Counted from the stretch's first letter, positions 25,736 through 37,655 are shown. The stretch is DNA of 64,000 nucleotides from Pyrrhosoma nymphula (GCA_963573305.1 OY754339.1:10153941-10217940), one strand, 5' to 3'. The notes: a model not told the origin generated them from the sequence alone. Made by a program: numbers and translations.

Positions 25736-26279
25736 CTATTGTTCCCTATATGGTTTAATATTGCTGAAGTGGAAGGTGCCTCATATTTCGTTCTTTTGTG
25801 GATTAAATACTACACACGTGGCTGGCCCTCGGAATCCTGAAATCTCAAATGGACCTTCGTATAATGCCAGGAAGCCGTGATAAATTCCCCCTTGCTTATC
25901 GGATACCGGATTGGTACGTACTAAAACCTTATCTCCTATTTTAAATTTCGCTCTCTTCCTCTTGTCTTTCTTCCTTCTTCTCTCCGCCCGTTTTTCGCCC
26001 TTTTTAATGATATTTTCACGTATCCTAAATATATCATTTGCGATCTTCTCGGAGTCACTTTCTTCTAAGCTTTGCTCTCGTGCCTCTTCCTCGCCATCCG
26101 TCTTCCCATACTCCTCGCTGGTTTCTATGTGCATGTTGTCATATTGTGCGTCCATGCGCATTTCCCTAAACTTACATGCGATCTCCTTTTTTTCTTCACT
26201 TAGGGTTATAATCCTGCGATCGTACTCAATCTTCGCGGATAGTTGAGCTAATGTGTCCGTCCCGATTATGAATGGTTTG
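25736..26279 (-). pseudogene. Retrotransposon pol remnant: protease-like piece joined to integrase C-terminus
   Basis: Seen: an open frame begins within the LTR stub (LTR-derived residues, not real protein) and enters pol at KPFIIGTDTL...AKIEYDRRIITL. This resembles the C-terminal part of a retroviral-type aspartic protease (IIGxDxL followed by ID/EY-RR). A Glu/Lys-rich, probably disordered stretch follows. Then comes KFKIGDKVLVRTNPVSDK and LALYEGPFEISG, the integrase C-terminal module with its GPY/F-like motif. Reverse transcriptase, RNase H and the integrase catalytic core are absent between them. The frame meets TGA after NPQKNEI; the same frame continues GTFHFSNIKPYREQ to a TAG at 25736-25738, so the TGA is probably a decayed CGA codon. 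Non-functional. Confidence 0.85.
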
Positions 26280-26423
26280 ATAACACAAACGGCATTGTTT
26301 TTAGTTTGTTTACATGACACGGAAACAGTATTGTTGCCTCGCGGTAGCACGTGTTCCCAAAATACCCACAATGGCGTCCTTAATTTTAAACTTATGCCAA
26401 CACGGCCAAAGTGGCGTGTTACA
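26280..26423 (-). repeat. Truncated 5' LTR stub (144 bp)
   Basis: Nearly identical to 24732-24875, with two substitutions seen. It starts with the LTR terminus TGTAACACGCC and breaks off at GTTTGTGTTAT, where pol sequence follows directly. The break marks an internal deletion that removed the rest of the LTR, the primer binding site and gag. Confidence 0.87.
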
Positions 26424-26869
26424 ACATATTGAATAACTTTTTTAGTGAGTATTATAAAATGTATTTAATTTCATCTCATAAGAACCTCAACTTTCAAATT
26501 AATTAATGGCACTCAGTGCTGCACGACAAACCAAGTTACAGGAAAGTCCTAACCTGATGATTCCAATTAATGATGACTTATTTGTTTTGACGGGTTTAAA
26601 AAATATTAATTGATACATTTTCAGATGCGTACATAAATATATATATTCTGTTATATTAGTGGTCAGTTACAGAGAATTGGAAGTTACAAAGAGTCACAAA
26701 GGGTAGAGTAAAAATGAAAAAAGAAATGAGACCATTTCATTATTTAATAAATTACAAAAGCAAGAGGCAAACAGTTCAATCCGGGAGGCTGGAGATTTCT
26801 TTTACTCATGATCTAATTCTTGAAGTTTCCCGAGGAATCTGGGACGGTTGGCAACTCCTGGTGGAGGCG

Positions 26870-27310
26870 CGGAGTATGAGGTCAGCGATGGTATGCAAGG
26901 GGAGATTTTGGGGGGAATTGAGTTTACAGACATGTAGTCGTGTGTCGCGGGCAAGGCGTGGGTGGGGGAGGAGAGTAAAGGGAAGAGAGAGGGGTGAGAC
27001 TACGCGAATGGAGTGTCCTGGGGGGTGCGGTATCGTCGGTCGCCATGCCAGAGGAATGGGTGATTAAGGGGGAGGGTACATAAGGGGGGGGGGGAGGGAC
27101 GAATGTGGAGAGACAGAGAGATGGGTATCGTTTGCTGTATGGAGTATGAGTGTGAGGGGATGGGATAGGGGTGGTGGAGGAAAGCACGCTATGAGATGGT
27201 GGGGGAGGGGTGGGGGGGTTTGCGAGGGTGATAAAGAGGGGAAAAGTGGGTTTGTGCTGTGTTGGTGGGGGTGGGGTGTATGGCAGGCATTGGGGAAGGG
27301 TTGAAACTAG
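26870..27310. other. G-rich block
   Basis: Plus strand G-rich with a nine- to ten-G run near 27085. Both strands give Pro- or Gly-rich spurious ORFs. A CpG-containing stretch with C-runs follows at 27320-27500. Confidence 0.7.
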
Positions 27311-27500
27311 CTCTTGCACCGCGTTCGCTGGAATTCCAGCCCAGGCGATTGCGCTCCTTTGATTAATGACAGACCTCGGCCATCACTCCGCGAGTTATTG
27401 TTGACCCCCCTCCCCACCCCCTAACCCTATCCATCCACTCACGAGTCGGACAAATTGCCAGGCGCCAGGCAGCTCAACCGCCCCCCTTACCCTACCTCCC

Positions 27501-28689
27501 CCTCTTCCCACCATTTCGAGAGAGAGAGCTTGAATAAAAAATAAAGTCAAGAGATCGTTTTGGAAAGGGGTGGTGAAGGGAGATGATAGCAGGACGCATG
27601 AAAAGAAGAGTTGGGGAATGGTTACGGTTGGTGTTTGTACGTTTTTTTTTAAAGAGGGGCGAGTGTTCGGACAATATTTCGCGTGAGAATGTTACGCACG
27701 TACATTTTTCAAAAGGGGAAGAGGAAGATAAGTAGGAAATATATGCGACGAACGTCGCGGGAAGGAGTGTGTGTATCCGTATTCCTACATCGAGGATGTA
27801 TGGATATCCGAAGGGGGTGCGGTCACACGTGAAAGAATCCGATCCCTTAAAATACTAAACGATTGACCGTGAAAATTCGTTTTTGGTAAAGGTGTTATAA
27901 ATGACAGACAACACGATTACCTGTTGGGGAGGTGAAAGGTGAGGAGGACAGCGATGTAATGGAGCCAGTAAATATAGTTTTCTTCAAAGGACCTCACTCC
28001 TTTTGTGGGTATTATCATTTGTTTTAGATAAAGACAGCTTTAATTATGAACGGTGATGAATTATATAATTTTTACCTTTTTTGTTGGATGATATCCACTT
28101 CATAATTGGCCTTGAATCTAATGAGTAAGTTCACAAAATGAGAAGTAACCAACTGCAAATATACTTATTTTCGAATTGCATTGATATTTTATGCTGTTCT
28201 ATTATTAGGTGAATTTTATATCTATATTTTTCTCTGCAAACGCTATCGATGAAAACGAGTATTTACTGCTGCATTGCGCAAAGATGATGACTTCTCAGCA
28301 TTTCACATGGGACTCCATTTATGCCTCAGTTTCACGGGTACTTACCTAATGACGTAAGTGGTTGTAAAATTTAAAGCTGCGATGGTTTATGTATCAATTA
28401 TAAGGCAAGTGTCAATGATCCTGTATCGAGGACCACTTACTCGTTTTCGATTTCAGCTACATATTTCAGAACAACTAACTTTTGGCATGGAAGACAGTAT
28501 AAATATGTGCCAAAAAATGTCGTTTACTTTTTCTTTCCCCGTCGATGCCGAGACTAAAATCGGCCGCAATCTTTGTGTTCGAATCGCGTTTCCGCCCATT
28601 TGGCCGAGGTGAAAAAAATTGAAAATTTCGGCAGTCAAGTTATGGAGGCGTGAAATGAAACATAAATTGGGGATATACTATAGGGGTTA
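27501..28689. other. Mixed composition, nothing recognised
   Basis: No supported gene. An ORF at 28358-28612 has no domain similarity. Confidence 0.45.
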
Positions 28690-29310
28690 GCTCGCATGGT
28701 CGATAAAACAATGTGAGGGGACGAAGAGGCCGGGTGGAGAGGCGCATGTATGGAGGTGCGCATTGGCGGTGGGCAAGAAAGAATCTTCTTCGATCGATTA
28801 AACGCTTCTCCATCTCCTCTTCTCTCTTCTTCCGACCCACCTTTTCCCCCTCGTCGGCGCAGTACTATAGGATTTACGGGTTCCCCTTGTTCTCCCCCTT
28901 ATTCCTTCCCTCTCCTTTCATCCTCGAAAACCCTCCCTCCCCACCCTCTCAAAACACCCCACCCTCGGCTCCACCTCCGCCATCATCCCCCCCTTTATAA
29001 TGCGTTTCTTGTGTTAGGCATTCGCGCGTGGAAAGAAGTCTTCTGGTGGGGAAGAGACGGCAGGGAGGCTGGCAATATCCTCCGCCGCCCGCCTTTATGT
29101 TACCGATGGCGGCCAGACACTTGTGAAGCTTCCCTTGCCGAGTTACATCCTATTCTCCCTTTGGTCGCCCCAAAAGGCAGGTGCCCGGCCAAAGCGCTCA
29201 CGCCGTTGCCCGCCCCAAGCACCTCACCAGGTCATCCCGCCTTCTTTCCGACTTCGAGCTCATATTTCCGTTCCAATGCCATGGAGCGTAATCGACTGCA
29301 GGCCTTTTAA
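28690..29310. other. C-rich, CpG-containing block
   Basis: Plus strand switches from purine-rich (28690-28790) to C-rich (28800-29000), then mixed GC with CpGs to about 29310. The 186-codon ORF at 28750-29310 is Pro/Ser/Arg-rich with no recognisable domain and no splice-supported neighbours, and is not accepted as a gene. Confidence 0.6.
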
Positions 29311-30899
29311 AATTGTCCACGGCTTTATGGATAGTAAAACGAGACCTTTACTCCGCCATTTCAAACGGACGCTCACTCCTATATCCTGTCTCAATAATAG
29401 TAGAAGCTTATTGAGATAAAACGGAGGGAGAGTTACCCAGCTGCCATAACTTTCAGGATATTAGACGTACTCCTTGATGGCTGGAGAGGTTCATGCATGA
29501 ACATTTGTGTAACCAGTAAATCAAAACACGCATACCGAACGTATTGGTTGGACGTTTATCTACCCAAAGATTACTTCAATCACAAGTTTTCCGCATCTTC
29601 AACATTCAATTCATTTGATTCTTTCCACTGAAAAACATTGTTATTCTTTTCTTAGATTTTATTTTTTTAATTAACTCGCTTGAGATTCACTATACAATGG
29701 CTATCCTATTAATCACCAATTAATGCAGTGTTGGAAAATATTTTGAAATCTTTGATGTTTCCTGAAAAACTATTATTAATGAAAAAAAATCAGATCTTAG
29801 TCAATGTTTATAACTATCGAAAAGTTAAAATGTCAACAGCCGTCATAGTAAATATATTTTTTCTGTGGGTATATAATTTCAGTTCTATGTTATTTTTGTC
29901 CAGCTGTTTGTTTTACAAAGCTATGGTTCCTTTGTACTATTGTGATGATCATGCAAAAATGAACCAAAGGAATATCTCGAAGATGTTCGTTATCACTGAT
30001 CTTCCCGTATCTGTGACAACACGTTTTTCAGTTGATGTTGCGTGCCTCGAGTAGTCACATAATTCAGTTTTCAATGTTGATAAGCCTACAGTAAGCGGTG
30101 TGTACAGCATAGAAGGACTTTCCGCTTCACACTTTGCCCCAGGGATAGGGAGAGACAATTTAGATTCATAAACCCTGCCACTCTTCCTTATGCAGTAAGC
30201 ACAGGAAAACTCTGTGAACAACTTTCCTTTACTGGAGTGAATGGTTGACTATATTGAATGATTAACTTTTTTTTAATTATATGATTATTTTATTAATAAT
30301 TAGTTTGTTGATATATATGAACATTTCTAAAAGTAGGAATTTTCAACCGCAATGACTGGTATAAGTAAAACATAAAAAAACTATTTGGAAAAAAGTTTTA
30401 CCTTGGAAATATTATTTTTTAAATGCCATAATTAATGCACAATTTGAAAAAAACAATCCGTACACAATGTTTATAAATAAATTCAATGTATTTCACATCA
30501 CATTTAATTTTTTCACTAAACATTTAAAAACCTAAATGGCAGTAAATAAATTTCTATTTTTATAATTTAGACGATATTTTCTACAACTAAGATATAAAGA
30601 GTCGTGTATTTTTAAACTAATATACCTACTTTCTTATTCTGATTTCAACAGACATTGCGTAATAAACATGATCAACCTATGTTGAGATAAATAATGAAAG
30701 GGGGTTAAATATAAAAATTAATACAGTGGAGTCCTATATGATTTTCTCAAGAAGTGTGCTTCCCTAGGTCTATCTCTCAATGATACCAATTGCATTTGTT
30801 AACTCGTGAACTATCACGTCATTACTTCAAAGTAAAACTAGTCCTTTATATTTAAAGGATGATTTACAAGAGAAGTGTAACATGGCTCTGTTGGAAACG
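29311..30899. other. AT-rich; unassigned ORFs at 29.7-30.2 kb
   Basis: Overlapping ORFs on opposite strands (108 codons at 29728-30054 plus; 90 codons at 29949-30221 minus). The minus one has balanced composition (SKLSLPIPGAKCEAESPS, EKRVVTDTGRSVITN), but no family is recognised and there are no flanking exons. Confidence 0.3.
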
Positions 30900-31099
30900 G
30901 TATTTATTTATTTTTTATTTATTTCAACTACCCCGTAAACAGCTCGCAATGGCCTCTTACATCGGGTGATGTAACATTAACATCTGACGAACACTAATAC
31001 CCATGTCCTGGATGGAGAAAAATTCACCCAGGCGTGACTCGAACCCGCGACCCTTGGATTGGCAGGCAAGGACGTTACATGGTCGCCACCGGGGCCGAC
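30900..31099 (-). mobile_element. tRNA-derived SINE
   Basis: Seen on the minus strand: a tRNA-like head GGCCCCGGTGGCGACCATG...AACGTCCTTGCCTGCC, then GGTCGCGGGTTCGAGTC, a good pol III B box (GGTTCGANTC; plus positions about 31031-31045), an unrelated body, and an A-rich tail of AAATAAATAAAAAATAAATA at 30900-30925. Head, B box, body and simple A-rich tail in this order are the standard SINE layout. It is not a tRNA gene: the cloverleaf is incomplete and the A box is eroded. Target duplications were not resolved. Confidence 0.8.
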
Positions 31100-32279
31100 A
31101 AAATAACTAAGAGTTACGCGTCCGACTTTTGTAGACATACTATATAAAAACAGTGAACATTTTAGATGGATGATAAAAATGTAAACCACGTCCTTCTGTT
31201 TGAAAAAGCATGATCAAGGTATATTTTCCCAGGCATGTATGAAAATAAAACTATTTTGACGAAAAATTAATGTTCTCATCTCTCAAACTAGCGTGATGGA
31301 GGACCTAGAATATTTGTGCAATTCAGTCGCGTTTAAAGAATTAACTCTCCTTAATATTCCACAGAGTTTTTGGCTGGCTGGGGTTTTTGGTTTTCGTATC
31401 TTCATTAGAGTTATAATACTCAAGTAGGACTCCATTTTTAGAGCATTTTAACTCTAATTATGGTGTTTTCATGGTTTGGGACTGAATTTATTTAACTGCC
31501 TAAGAAGTGTTTTACACTATCCGTTTAAAATCGAATAAGGACGTATAAATATGTAACAGGACATATTTAAATTTTTGCCTATTTAATTTGCAGTACTTAC
31601 GACTTAATGAAGGACATTATTTCTTAGTTTGTTTTTTGATCGGTGATGTTTTTCTTTTTGTCAATACTAGATTATTTTCTAACAAAAACTATTTGTGGAC
31701 AACGAACACATATGAACCTACTGTATTCAATAAATATATAAATTGTAACACTGTACTTCCGAAAATTTTTGGCGACTCTTGAATTAAAATGGGTTTACTT
31801 ATAACCAACATTGCAATTTTGACTTGAGTCGTTAAGTCTCTTGCATCTATTTATCTTTGTGTGAAATAATATTTGTCATTAAGAAAAATGTCGGCTGCCT
31901 TAGGTGAAAGACCGTTTAGACCGGATTACCATATGGTAATGCTGGTATATTATGGGTTAAACATCGAAACTTTGTTTGGATTATAACCAGGTGTCAATTA
32001 TTTCAAATTCGAATAACAAAACCTCTTAGAGCTACATTGCATGGACGTTTTCTTGAACTATTTTCCGTACGCAAAATGAAAATACCGCGAAATTGGACCG
32101 TGAATCAGTCGAGAGTATTCCACCGTCATATTTGAGGTGCCATTTTTCCCATAGTGCGTCGCGTGGTAATTAATGGATACGTAGGGGAAAGGTCGAACTC
32201 CGTTGCCGTGAGTAGAGAACAAACAGCCAGCGGACGGGAACTCGGCGGAGAGCGAGTGAATTGCTGGGAACACTCTTGT
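31100..32279. other. AT-rich, nothing recognised
   Basis: No supported feature. Confidence 0.5.
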
Positions 32280-32420
32280 TCTGACGCTGGCTGGGGGGGA
32301 CAGGAGGGAAGTGGATAAGGGGGGGGGGGGGTTTCAGCTAAAGAGTGGGGGAGGGAGTGTGAGGGGGTTCGGGAAAGGGCGACCCCCTCCCCCAGAGAAA
32401 CCCCCCCAACGAAAAGGAAA
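32280..32420. other. Adjacent G-run and C-run block
   Basis: GGGGGGGGGGG at about 32320 followed by CCCCCTCCCCC and CCCCCCC by 32410, so the two arms could pair weakly. GC-rich non-repetitive DNA extends to about 32830. No gene recognised. Confidence 0.55.
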
Positions 32421-32830
32421 TACGACTCAATATGACGGGGGACGAATCTCCTTACCATACCCTTGTTTGACTTTGGAGGCAGGCTCCGGCATTGCAAAGT
32501 GAGAATGGGTACCTTCTCCTTTCTATCGTGACCACTCCATCCACATTCTGTTTACCTCCAACTGCGACTCATCTCCTCCTTTCTCTCTTTTCACGCTCTG
32601 GCCTTCGTCCGACCCAAAAACACAGTCCCCTTTTCCTTCCACATCTCTCTCCTTGCGCTATCAAAGCAGCATAAGGCAGAGCGCCCTCTGGGTCCACAGC
32701 CGCCCTCTGTCCACCTTTCGGGGGGCAACCTTGCCACTCTCTCCACTACAGGGACGGAGGACTGAGTCCAAAAGGGGACTGCGTCGAGTGCCCGGTCGTA
32801 AGAAGTAGGGGTGGCCTTTCCTTACACTTT

Positions 32831-33369
32831 GAAGTCTCCGTCTCCACTCCTTTGAAATGCACTCTCAGTAGCGGCTCAAGTGAGTGCTCCCGCCCCTTCT
32901 ATGATGCCTTCTCGCCTTGCTCAATTCGCTTCCAAAAAAAACACATAAGTAAAATTCTGGAGAGCGAGGTTGGATTTTTTTCTTCCAAACGGAATGTGGA
33001 GATTTTGGGAGGGAGGCAATGTGCATGGATTCTTTTAAGAAACCTAAAAAAATATGCCCTCAATATATTTGATGACTGAATCAAACGTAGCGACAGAAAA
33101 TTAGAGAGACTCGAGAATATTTGTTATATCTTCAATTACATGTTTGATATGCATACATACTGAAATACATATTTATTATCAATCACTCACTGACCTTTCG
33201 TGCTAAGCATAGTTAAATGAACTTAAATTTTGGCGTTAGACCGAGAAAACTGGCTTCGAATTTGACCAATTTCTTCCATACTGTCTTATGACCTCTGTCA
33301 CTTTTTTTACCTTCATGCATTTATTCATACACGCTTTCCTTTTCTTTACACTCACAATAAATTCCTTCA
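32831..33369. other. AT-rich, nothing recognised
   Basis: No supported feature. Confidence 0.5.
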
Positions 33370-33905
33370 TAAGGAGGATCCACCGCGACTGTATGAGTCA
33401 ATACAAATTTATAAATTATAATTTGTTCTTTAGTCGGTTTTAAATAAATCTGATTATACTGATGTAATTCGTTACCTATTGAAAACCAAAATTAAATTAC
33501 AAAACATGCTGATTATTCCACGGATGCATTTTAATGGACACATTTTCATCGCCATAGACGACTTGAGAAGCGCCATTTCCATTAAACTAACGCATTTTGA
33601 CTTCAATTATCGCAGTAATTAGCTAATTACTCATAAAAGAAGGTAATTATATGCATATTTTTTCTTGTTAGCGTATTTTCTGGTAGTTTTCGCTCCCTAT
33701 TCATAGTGTTTCGAGAAAATATCATTTATATAAGGTAGAAAAATATTGTTTTTCCACGTGTTTCTCCCGCTATAGAATTTAACACCATGTAATTTTAAGG
33801 CGAATATGCGATAAAAATAGCAAGGAAAGGTAACATTTTGTTCTTCATATCAGATAGGAAAATTTAATAACATAAACATCCAGAATAAGAATAAATGACA
33901 TTTAT
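33370..33905 (-). mobile_element. Same MITE family, diverged near-full copy
   Basis: Starts AAGGAGGATCCACCGCGACTG, like the outer right end of the 4-kb copy. It shares, in the same order, blocks such as CCGTGGAATAATC, TAATGGAAATGGCG, ACACCATG and GGAAAGGTAA...ATATCAGATAG (given here in the orientation that matches the sequence on either strand). The inner end near 33905 (aaatgacatttatat) lacks the terminal GGTGGTTCCACC. Older than the 4-kb copy. Confidence 0.65.
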
Positions 33906-34072
33906 ATCCTTCTAGTATCAACCATCAAATTCACTCATGATTTTCACAGTCTACCCCTTCCTCTTACGCCATTCATTCAACTCTAATATATATTTTTAGT
34001 TATTTGACAACTAAGTTTTTTATATTTGCTCCAATTAACCATTTTTTCTTTCAATAAAAGAAGAAATGTTTA

Positions 34073-34165
34073 TGATGGCAGAGTCAGCGGTCGAAATGTC
34101 TGCCTTGGCTGAACAACTGACCTAGTGGGAAACTCGCGAAGACTTTACTCGCATTGTACGCCAGT
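34073..34165 (+). repeat. Diverged copy of the GAAAC-hairpin repeat
   Basis: GATGGCAGAGTCAGCGGTCGAAATG followed by GAACAACTGACCTAGTGGGAAACTCGCGAAGA matches the family order. The hairpin stem is mostly lost and GAAAC is changed to GAAAT. Confidence 0.45.
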
Positions 34166-35924
34166 AAAGCAACAAGTCTTACAGAAATTTTGATATTACA
34201 TATGGCACTATGAAAAATTACTTAAAATACTATCGGCAGAAGCTACTTTATTTGAAGAAATTGAAATGAAATATTGTGCAATATTGAAGCATAGATAATA
34301 GCAGTATCGGGAAAGATAATGCAATTTTATATGAAGGAAAGAAATCATAGAGGCAATTTTAGTGTGGTTTCGAAGTAAAACGATGAAAATTTATTGGAAT
34401 AACTGAAAAAAACATCCAACGAAAAATAAAAATGTTGCAGAATATTAGCTTATAATACTGCAATCGTGAGTCCCTTTAAAACACTGGAAGCACGCATTTT
34501 GGCATATTTTTATAATGAGTTATAATATTCAGCTTAGTTTAATATGCCATAGGGAATTTGCAATGACCAGACAATATTTTTCCTTGCCGAGGTGTATTCA
34601 TAGCTAAGTCGGTCATATATTTCCGTGACATCTTCCGTAGATTTATATATGAAGTTCCTCTTTTTGCAGTGGAATTCTGTATCTCTTTCAGTGGAGTTAT
34701 ACTTATCTGGATTTCTTCTTATGCATATCTGGGAGGCACCATGGGTGAAAATTCGAGGGGTAGTTTGTCCAAAGTGCAGTTTTCATGGACTTCTTTTTCT
34801 TAGGAATCCTAGAACTTTCTAAGTAGTGTTTTCAAATGTCAATAATGGAATGGTGTTGATGATATATAAATGATAATTCATTAATATACCTGTGCAAAGA
34901 TTCTTGTAGAATGAACCAACAAAAAGTTAACGGCAGGAACCGGAATCTCTGTGGAGACCTAGTGCATCTGTACAGTTTAGATCAAAACTCAGTTGGCACC
35001 CAGCTTTTACAGATTAAAGTCGCTTGTCTTCTGTACCTCAGAGGTATACAAATATCCTAAAAGTAAGAAGGGTGCATTAGAACAACTGGTGTGGAGCTGA
35101 AACGAACAGCTGGTGCCTTATCCTAGATTTTGATATAGATAGGCCACGAGTCTAAAAGCCTCTATTTTAGGGAAATCCCCGCTTTCAATTACGGAATTTT
35201 GAAGGATGGGAGCGTCCTAGGAAATTGCATCCTAACCTATCGTTGGAAATCTGAGGCATAGGTTTATATCAAGCCTCAAAATGATACTACGGTGCGTACA
35301 ACATACATCCATTCCCCTTCGCCATAACTCAAACCCATTTCCAAATGTAGTTGGATGTTGAATCGTCAGATATCGTTGAATGTGGAGATACCGAGGAAAG
35401 AACTGTGATTTCGTTACTCCACACGCTACACACGTAATAAATGACAATTTTCCGTTTAATTTTCACTTTTAAATTTGTACATTGAATTAAAAACTAAGAT
35501 AGTGAATTATTCAAGAAATATATCTTGCCGGTAGTTAATAACTTTTGATGTTTAAAAAAATGAAAGACTTAACTTACATGTAATTTGAAAAATTATACAT
35601 TATTATAATCTGTACATTAGTAGTACAAAATTATCAAGATTCAATTTTCACAAGGCTCAAAAATTATCATGAACTACTTATTAGGGTTCAGTGGACCCCA
35701 GGCCATTTTTACTGTTTTTTCTAGTTTCACCTTGTCTTTTTATAACTACGAAAAATATGAAGATCTTTGATGAATGTGAAAAAGAACTTAAACTGGAGTG
35801 AAGTATCTAAATTTCAAGTTTAATAAAAGTTACTAAAAAGATAAAAATGCAGAGGTCATGTGGACCCCAGACTGCATTCCTTTGGTTAACTAAAATAATT
35901 ATTCTATTAAGTAAACTCGACCGA
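34166..35924. other. AT-rich, nothing coding recognised
   Basis: GTGGACCCCAG occurs twice in direct orientation (about 35693 and 35861), possibly ends of a small element of about 190 bp. Otherwise empty. Confidence 0.4.
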
Positions 35925-36177
35925 TATTGACGCCTAGGCCATGTCTTTATCAAGAGGACTACGAAAAAATGTATGGCAATGTCTTACATAATGTTCTTTC
36001 TCTTTGGGTTTGGAGCTCGGGGGCTGTTTTTGAAGGAAAGGGGTAAGTGGTAATTCATCCCACTTACTTCAAAAACAACTCCTTATCATCTTACCTAATG
36101 AAATTTAAGGTTATATAAGACATTACCCGAAATGATTTTGTAGTCCCATGGAAATGACACATCTGTAGCGTCAAAAA
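35925..36177. repeat. Foldback repeat, imperfect 120-bp arms, 8-nt spacer
   Basis: Arms 35925-36050 and 36059-36177 pair as ATTGACGCYWNNG, GGACTACRAAA, GGNAATGTCTTAYATAA and GTTTTTGAAG-GTAAGTGG in the same order. An 8-bp insert (gaaagggg) lies in the left arm. Non-coding; likely a foldback MITE. Confidence 0.75.
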
Positions 36178-36204
36178 TGGGTGACTTTATTCAATTGTGG
36201 ATAA

Positions 36205-36305
36205 TACTTAGCATATGATTTCAACATTTCTCGGGTTGCATCCGCGTCCGTTGTCATTCAGCACAACAGTTTCGCCAGCTATCTTGCTGGCGTCCTCAGG
36301 TGAAG
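36205..36305 (-). repeat. Diverged copy of the GAAAC-hairpin repeat with an intact stem
   Basis: The minus strand reads CTGAGGA, then a perfect 7-bp hairpin CGCCAGC-aagata-GCTGGCG overlapping GAAAC, then ACCCGAGAAATGTTG about 35 bases later. Paired bases lie at 36273-36292. It is the best-preserved stem of the family and the closest to a hammerhead-like CTGAnGA-stem-GAAAC order. Confidence 0.55.
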
Positions 36306-37029
36306 GAATTTGACCAACGCCGCGGAAACCTGCGAACTAACAATACTTAGCATAGTTCTTTTATTTAAGTTTAAAGGGGCTATTTGAAACTTTCTCTTAC
36401 ACTAAAGAACAACATGGAACTAAGTATCTCAATCAAACATTTAAGGACTTAAATCAGGGACATCTGGTGAATTGTGGAGCAGCAAGAACCCTAGATTAGA
36501 ATCCACCCCCTCTACCTATTCCAAATAGTGCTAACGCACTGCTTAAGTGATTTAGATTTATCAAGTAACTAAAGGGAAGACAAAGAACTAAAATATAATG
36601 ACTAATAACATCAAATCAGTTTTCATTAAGAAAGCATTTTTCGAACCAACGTAGTAAAAGGACGCAAGGTTTTCTGAGTGTCTCGGTTGCAACAAGCCTT
36701 CCTTGAGGATCAAAAGTGATCAGTTTTCATGGCAGCAGTAGAAAGAAAGTTTTCATTCAAGATATTTATTTCCAATTAAATTTAATTTTTCAAGAGCAGT
36801 TAATTCCTGTCACTAGCTTGATCCCACATTGAATATGCATTAATATTGCAAATTTTATTAAATTTTAGTGTTTGATTTAAGAATTTTATTAGATGTTCTT
36901 ATGATTGGAACAAGGAGAGCTCATATTGGTCGCAGACAACTTGAACAGGAATTGAGCCTTAAACCGTCACGAAGAATGGAAACAGCAAGAGGATTGTGAG
37001 GGAATAAAGAGAGAAAATATGTAAAAGAG
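36306..37029. other. AT-rich, nothing recognised
   Basis: No supported feature. Confidence 0.5.
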
Positions 37030-37470
37030 GTATTTGTGGGGGTGACGTCAGAAAGGGCTGGTGCAAAGAACTCATCGTGCTCCCCTTCTCGCCTCGCTGT
37101 TAATCTCATTCACTCCGATTCTCCGAGAAATGTCAACATTTCCTTTACGGCGAGAGAGCAGTCGGATAAGCACATGGGGGCGTGTCTTCTCCCGAGTTGT
37201 AGGGGTCCAGATAGATGGTGCTGTGAGGCAGTTCAGGGAGAATTGAGGGGTAAGACGGTACGGTGGATCTGTGAAGGGATATAGTGGTAGATTTCTTGGA
37301 GGCTGTCGGCGTCGTGGACTCGAGGAATCACCGTTGCTGACTTTCCTTACACAAGACAACGCCCCATCATCTCTCAAAACTGGTTTCCCTCGACCCCCAT
37401 GCCGTTTAACAGTCCCAGCACTCATCAACCACATCGAAATTGCTTGTGGCAGATGCGCAGTGGATTTATT
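37030..37470. other. GC- and CpG-richer segment, no gene assigned
   Basis: Base composition stands out from the AT-rich surroundings. Short ORFs on both strands (up to 120 codons, minus 37072-37434) lack any recognisable domain and overlap one another. It could be a regulatory region, but nothing specific supports that. Confidence 0.4.
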
Positions 37471-37655
37471 TATTTTATTTTTTGGAGGTTTTTAAAAACT
37501 AGATGGTTATTTTGGGAGAGGATTGAAAACTTATGCCATTGCACCATTATGGGGAATTATTATAAGTAACTAAAATTATTTAGGCTCTTTGGGTATTGTT
37601 TTTTACCAAGATTTTTATAATCACGCCCGATCAAAAATAATCTTTTCGAGAGAAT

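Larger units (their letters stand above)
23947..26423 (-). mobile_element. Defective Ty3/Gypsy-type LTR retrotransposon, internally deleted, with 4-bp target duplication
   Basis: Seen: on the minus strand the element starts TGTAACACGCC at 26423 and ends GACTAGTACA at 23947, giving the usual TG...CA termini. ACAT is duplicated on both sides (23943-23946 and 26424-26427). Order in transcription sense: a 144-bp 5' LTR stub, a pol remnant, an 860-bp region without clear homology, then a 929-bp 3' LTR. The two LTR pieces differ at 2 of 144 positions by eye. Most of the 5' LTR, gag, reverse transcriptase, RNase H and the integrase core are missing. A 4-bp duplication and an integrase ending in a GPY/F-type module fit Metaviridae; an Osvaldo-like affiliation is a guess. 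It lies in the presumed DIP intron, antisense to the gene. Confidence 0.88.

Noticed and set aside
26280..26371. N-terminal part of the 196-codon ORF as a retroelement protein domain
   Set aside because: The same residues are encoded by LTR sequence at 24732-24823, so this part is LTR read through by chance, not pol.
28750..29310. 186-codon plus-strand ORF
   Set aside because: Composition-driven (Pro/Ser/Arg), overlapped by other ORFs in two frames, with no recognised motif and no splice-supported partner.
31020..31099. tRNA gene
   Set aside because: A good B box, but no complete cloverleaf, a poor A box, and an A-rich-tailed body attached, which fits a SINE.
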